19,940 nucleotides of DNA, taken from contig JAIVFH010000442.1 in assembly GCA_025765595.1 (NCBI GenBank), positions 1-19,940 of the forward strand, written 5' to 3'. Position 1 is the first letter of the stretch, and every line of letters starts with the position of its first letter. The notes under the pieces were generated by a model that saw only the letters and a program-made list of their open reading frames with translations, did no database searches and was not told the origin of the DNA. Made by a program: the position numbers and the translations under genes. This DNA is from Obelidium mucronatum (Eukaryota; Chytridiomycota; Chytridiomycetes; Chytridiales; Chytriomycetaceae). Of the stretch, positions 17,086 to 19,940 are shown piece by piece.

Positions 17086-19940
17086 CTACAATATGATTGG
17101 TTTAACCTACAACACGGATAAGACTTTTTCAAGATAAATTCTTACAATTCCTTATATCGATTCGTTCCTGCAATCATGTCAATCGAGTCATTGAACCCTC
17201 TGTTAATGGCACTGCGTTTCATGGAATGATCGATTCCCATACGAAATTGCTCCCAAGAAGCAAAATGGAACCCATACTTCAATTTGAACAGCAGTGGAAT
17301 GTGTTCGAAATCTTTAGGATCCAGGGAACTCATTGTCCAAAATTCTCTGTGTGTGAAAAAATAAATAAATGAGTTCCCACGAAAAAGCGTTTAGTCTGGC
17401 CGCCAACAGTACCTTCGCAAGCAAGTGGACGCATCGCCGCGAACTCCAAGTTCCGGTTCCAAAAACACTCCGAGCATTCCGCGATCATAAGATTTCGCGT
17501 ATGCAAAGTCCAAACGGCATTGCTTGGAGTCTTCGTACTTTTGAGTTACAAGAACAAGGTAAACTGTGGAATTCAAAATACGGGATTGATCTTTGGCTGC
17601 AGCGACTTGATCGGGTGCGTGATTCATGAGACAAGCGCGATGCCCTTCGCTTTCCAAGGTCATCAATAGACTCAACGCTGTGTCGGCAGACGAAGCTCTG
17701 AAAGGAACTATCAGGAAAATGGCCGAAGGCATAGCAAAACTTAACTCGAAGGAAATGTAAAAATCATAAGTCTCCTCCTCAACATCCTCGCCATCTACGG
17801 CTGCTGCGGCATCCTCAAGAACCGTGAACAGGTCCATTAGGAATTTGTCAACCAGAGAATCCCACTCTGAAACTCGAAAAGTGTCTCCAAAAACAGAAAA
17901 AGTCAACTGAAAAATCCTCTCTAATCTATTGGCTTCCGCTTTAAGGGTTTCGAACTCCTTGATTTTTGCCAAATATCCCATAATATGGCTTTGAATGGTT
18001 ACTACGCGTTGATTCGATCTCAGAAGCGCCTGAAACCATGAAATCAAATGGTAGCAGTCGCCTTCGACGAGTAGCTTCAAATTTTCCAGATGATCGTGGT
18101 TTCCATTCCCACTTGCCAAATGGTATGTCCAGTAAGAATTGGCGTAGTCTCGTAGTTCGGGGTTATCGCATTCCGAAGAAAGTAGAACCAGTTTAAAGCA
18201 TTGTGCGGTGATCAAGTCGTGGTATTTTTTGATGCTAAATCCAAACCGGGGATCCACACAACGTGTGGTAAGGAAATCTTTGACACTTTTATGAAGAACA
18301 CGGATTCTGCCATCTGGAGCATGCAGAATCGATCCAATCTGAAAAGCACATTTAACAATCTTATTTCTAAAGCTGCGTTTGACGTACCCTTAAGACAATT
18401 GCATCAACCATATAGCTTGGTACCTTCAAAATAAGTGCAACTGATTCTCCCGTCAAAGCAATCGACAGTGCCGTAACAACACCCATAAAAGACTTGAACA
18501 TTGAAAAGTCCTGTGGTCCCGCATCTTTGTAATGCATTTCCAGAAAGGGAACGTAGATACTATCCATATTTCCTCCGCCCTCGCACAAGGTCGCCACCAT
18601 TTCCAAAAATTCTTTTTTGAATCCGTTACGGTCCTGGGTATCAACTTCTGATAGCTGATTGCAGGCCAGTGCGGCAAAGACAAACACACCTTGACTGGCA
18701 TCAGCCAGTCTTGCAGCGGCATCTCGCATATCCAAACTGAAGAACATTTTCGCGTCGGCACACATTTTTGTAAACTTGACTTCCAAGTAGAAAAACACAT
18801 CACGTATCGCTTGCTGCTGTTGAATCAACATTTGATCTGGTTGAATCGATTCCAACGCAATGACTATATCTTCTTCAGGACGGGATGTAACCAGAAGCTT
18901 CATTCCCTTTGGCAGCGATTTGTGGTAGTCCTTGATTGTCAATAACAGATTCATCCGTCCCAAGCTGCCGGGTTTCTCGCATTCGTCCAGAGCATCTACA
19001 ATAACAAGCAAGTTCCTTCCCTCAGGTACTCGTATATGGTGAAGACCATCAAGAATCAATTTTTTGAACGCATCTCCACGTTGAGTTACAGGAATCATAT
19101 CCGGGTTGCTCGCTTCCTCCGCAGCCTCCATCCACTGGACTTCAAACAAGTAGGCCGCATATTCAGGAGAATATAAAGCAAGCTGATATGCAAGTGAGGA
19201 AACAACATTCTTGGCATTGTTCTTCCGTTCACTATTGTGTCGACAGAAGAAAATTGCTGGGCAGTCGTATTCCTGCGGATTGTGATGTGCCAACCAAGCA
19301 AACACCGACTTCCCGACACCCGCCCCTCCAAGAAGACATAACACAGACTGAGAGTCTCGATTTATCCAATCGACAAGATTTTTAAGCATCCATTGTCTTG
19401 TGGGTGGCACATATGCTTCCTCGAAGCGTTTCAAGTCGTCTGAAAAGTCAACTGGGTTCAACCAATCATGTAAAACGTTTCCAGAATCGATTGCCTCATT
19501 CACAGTCGATTTTCTAGAAATGATCTCGAAAGGGGCGGTTTCCAAAGCAGTAAGGATGTTGCTATGTAAGAGATCAATTGCATCGTAAAATTCACTGGTG
19601 AAATCTGGACATTCACTTGACTGAGTTGAGTCGGCCAATTTCACAACCATAGCATCAGGTTTCAGCTCTCCCAAGCTATCCAACGCAATAACAATTGGTT
19701 TATGTTTGGCCGCTGCATATCCGTACTCCAGTTGGCAGTAATAAGATCTGCTAGTGAAAGGAAATAAGAACAGCTCAGAAGAAGAAGAAAAGGAAGTTAA
19801 GAAAAACGCGCTCTCAACTTGATACTCTGGATTCAAAAAACATGCAAAACACATGGCTTTTCGTTATGCCTCTGCCATCCGATTCAGCATATCGTTGCGC
19901 CTTTCATCTTCATCAAACCACACAACAAGACATCTTGCGC
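15781..19940 (-). CDS. NLR-like protein TIR-NACHT-TIR-LRR, 5' end missing, possibly broken
   Basis: The 5' end is outside the window. Exons: 19826-19940, 18388-19747, 17746-18338, 17413-17697, 17146-17346, 17008-17085, then eight LRR exons (16876-16947, 16740-16811, 16599-16670, 16476-16547, 16350-16421, 16223-16294, 16099-16170, 15978-16050) and 15781-15910. A TIR-like domain comes first (CFLNPE, then YYCQLEYGYAAA, KPIVIAL). NACHT: Walker A GGAGVGKS at 19306-19329, Walker B LLVIVDALDEC, then LLVTSRPEEDI, then LHKSVKDFL, a phrase typical of fungal NACHT proteins. TIR 2 runs YDFYISFEASSAD to LGVFLEPEL. LRRs are plant-type (LxLxxNxLxGxIPxELGxL). Such STAND proteins sense a ligand, oligomerise with ATP and signal, often through NAD cleavage by TIR. 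Two lesions: an in-frame TAA at 19864-19866 inside TIR 1, and a one-base frame slip into the last exon (TGA at 15851-15853 if read straight). It may be a pseudogene or start at the ATG at 19854. Confidence 0.8.

Noticed and set aside
19826..19940. Reading the TAA at 19864 as part of an intron
   Set aside because: The only donor in suitable phase (GTCTTG) is non-consensus and would remove sequence that itself fits a TIR domain on both sides of the stop.
1..19940. tRNA, rRNA, CRISPR array, transposon or telomere repeats
   Set aside because: Looked for in gaps on both strands; no cloverleaf, terminal inverted repeats with transposase, spaced repeats or telomere units seen.

Overview
This window looks like genomic DNA of a zoosporic, chitin-degrading fungus, most likely a chytrid (inference). 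Genes are compact and closely spaced. They carry many small GT-AG introns (mostly 42-80 bp), often with CTAAC/CTAAA-like branch sites, and AATAAA signals just past the stops. The products are typically fungal: GH18 chitinases with chitin-binding modules and Thr-rich linkers, a full-size ABCG transporter, a Mug135-like protein and a NACHT protein of the fungal type.

Layout. (1) 1-600, +: 3' end of a SPATA20/YyaL-like (DUF255 family) gene. (2) 775-1430, -: small Ala/Pro-rich gene, possibly Mug135-like. (3) 1614-3249 and 3400-4355, both +: two tandem paralogues ending in an eIF4G-like MA3 region with no MIF4G domain. (4) 4813-7452, +, and 11922-14197, -: two GH18 chitinases with identical five-exon structure, facing each other as a roughly 1.9 kb inverted duplication. 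Between them on the minus strand (7571-11769) lies an eight-exon full-length ABCG transporter of the NBD-TMD-NBD-TMD layout. (5) 14543-15707, -: a gene with a transmembrane start, a coiled coil, a polyproline run and a basic C-terminal motif; two of its internal junctions do not resolve into one reading frame. (6) 15781-19940, -: the 3' part of a large NLR-like gene. In order it encodes a TIR-like domain (start outside the window), a NACHT NTPase, a helical segment, a second TIR-like domain and an array of plant-type leucine-rich repeats, almost every repeat on its own 72-nt phase-2 exon.

How the parts relate. The chitinases are secreted enzymes that could bind and cut chitin. The transporter between them is probably an exporter of unknown substrate; a shared role is only suggested by position. 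The NLR-like gene has the layout of an intracellular immune or allorecognition receptor, with LRRs in place of the WD40, ankyrin or TPR repeats usual in fungal NLRs. It also carries an in-frame stop inside the first TIR and a one-base frame slip at the last LRR exon. It may therefore be a decaying gene, or a live gene with an unusual start and end. All exon joins were read by eye and need transcript support.
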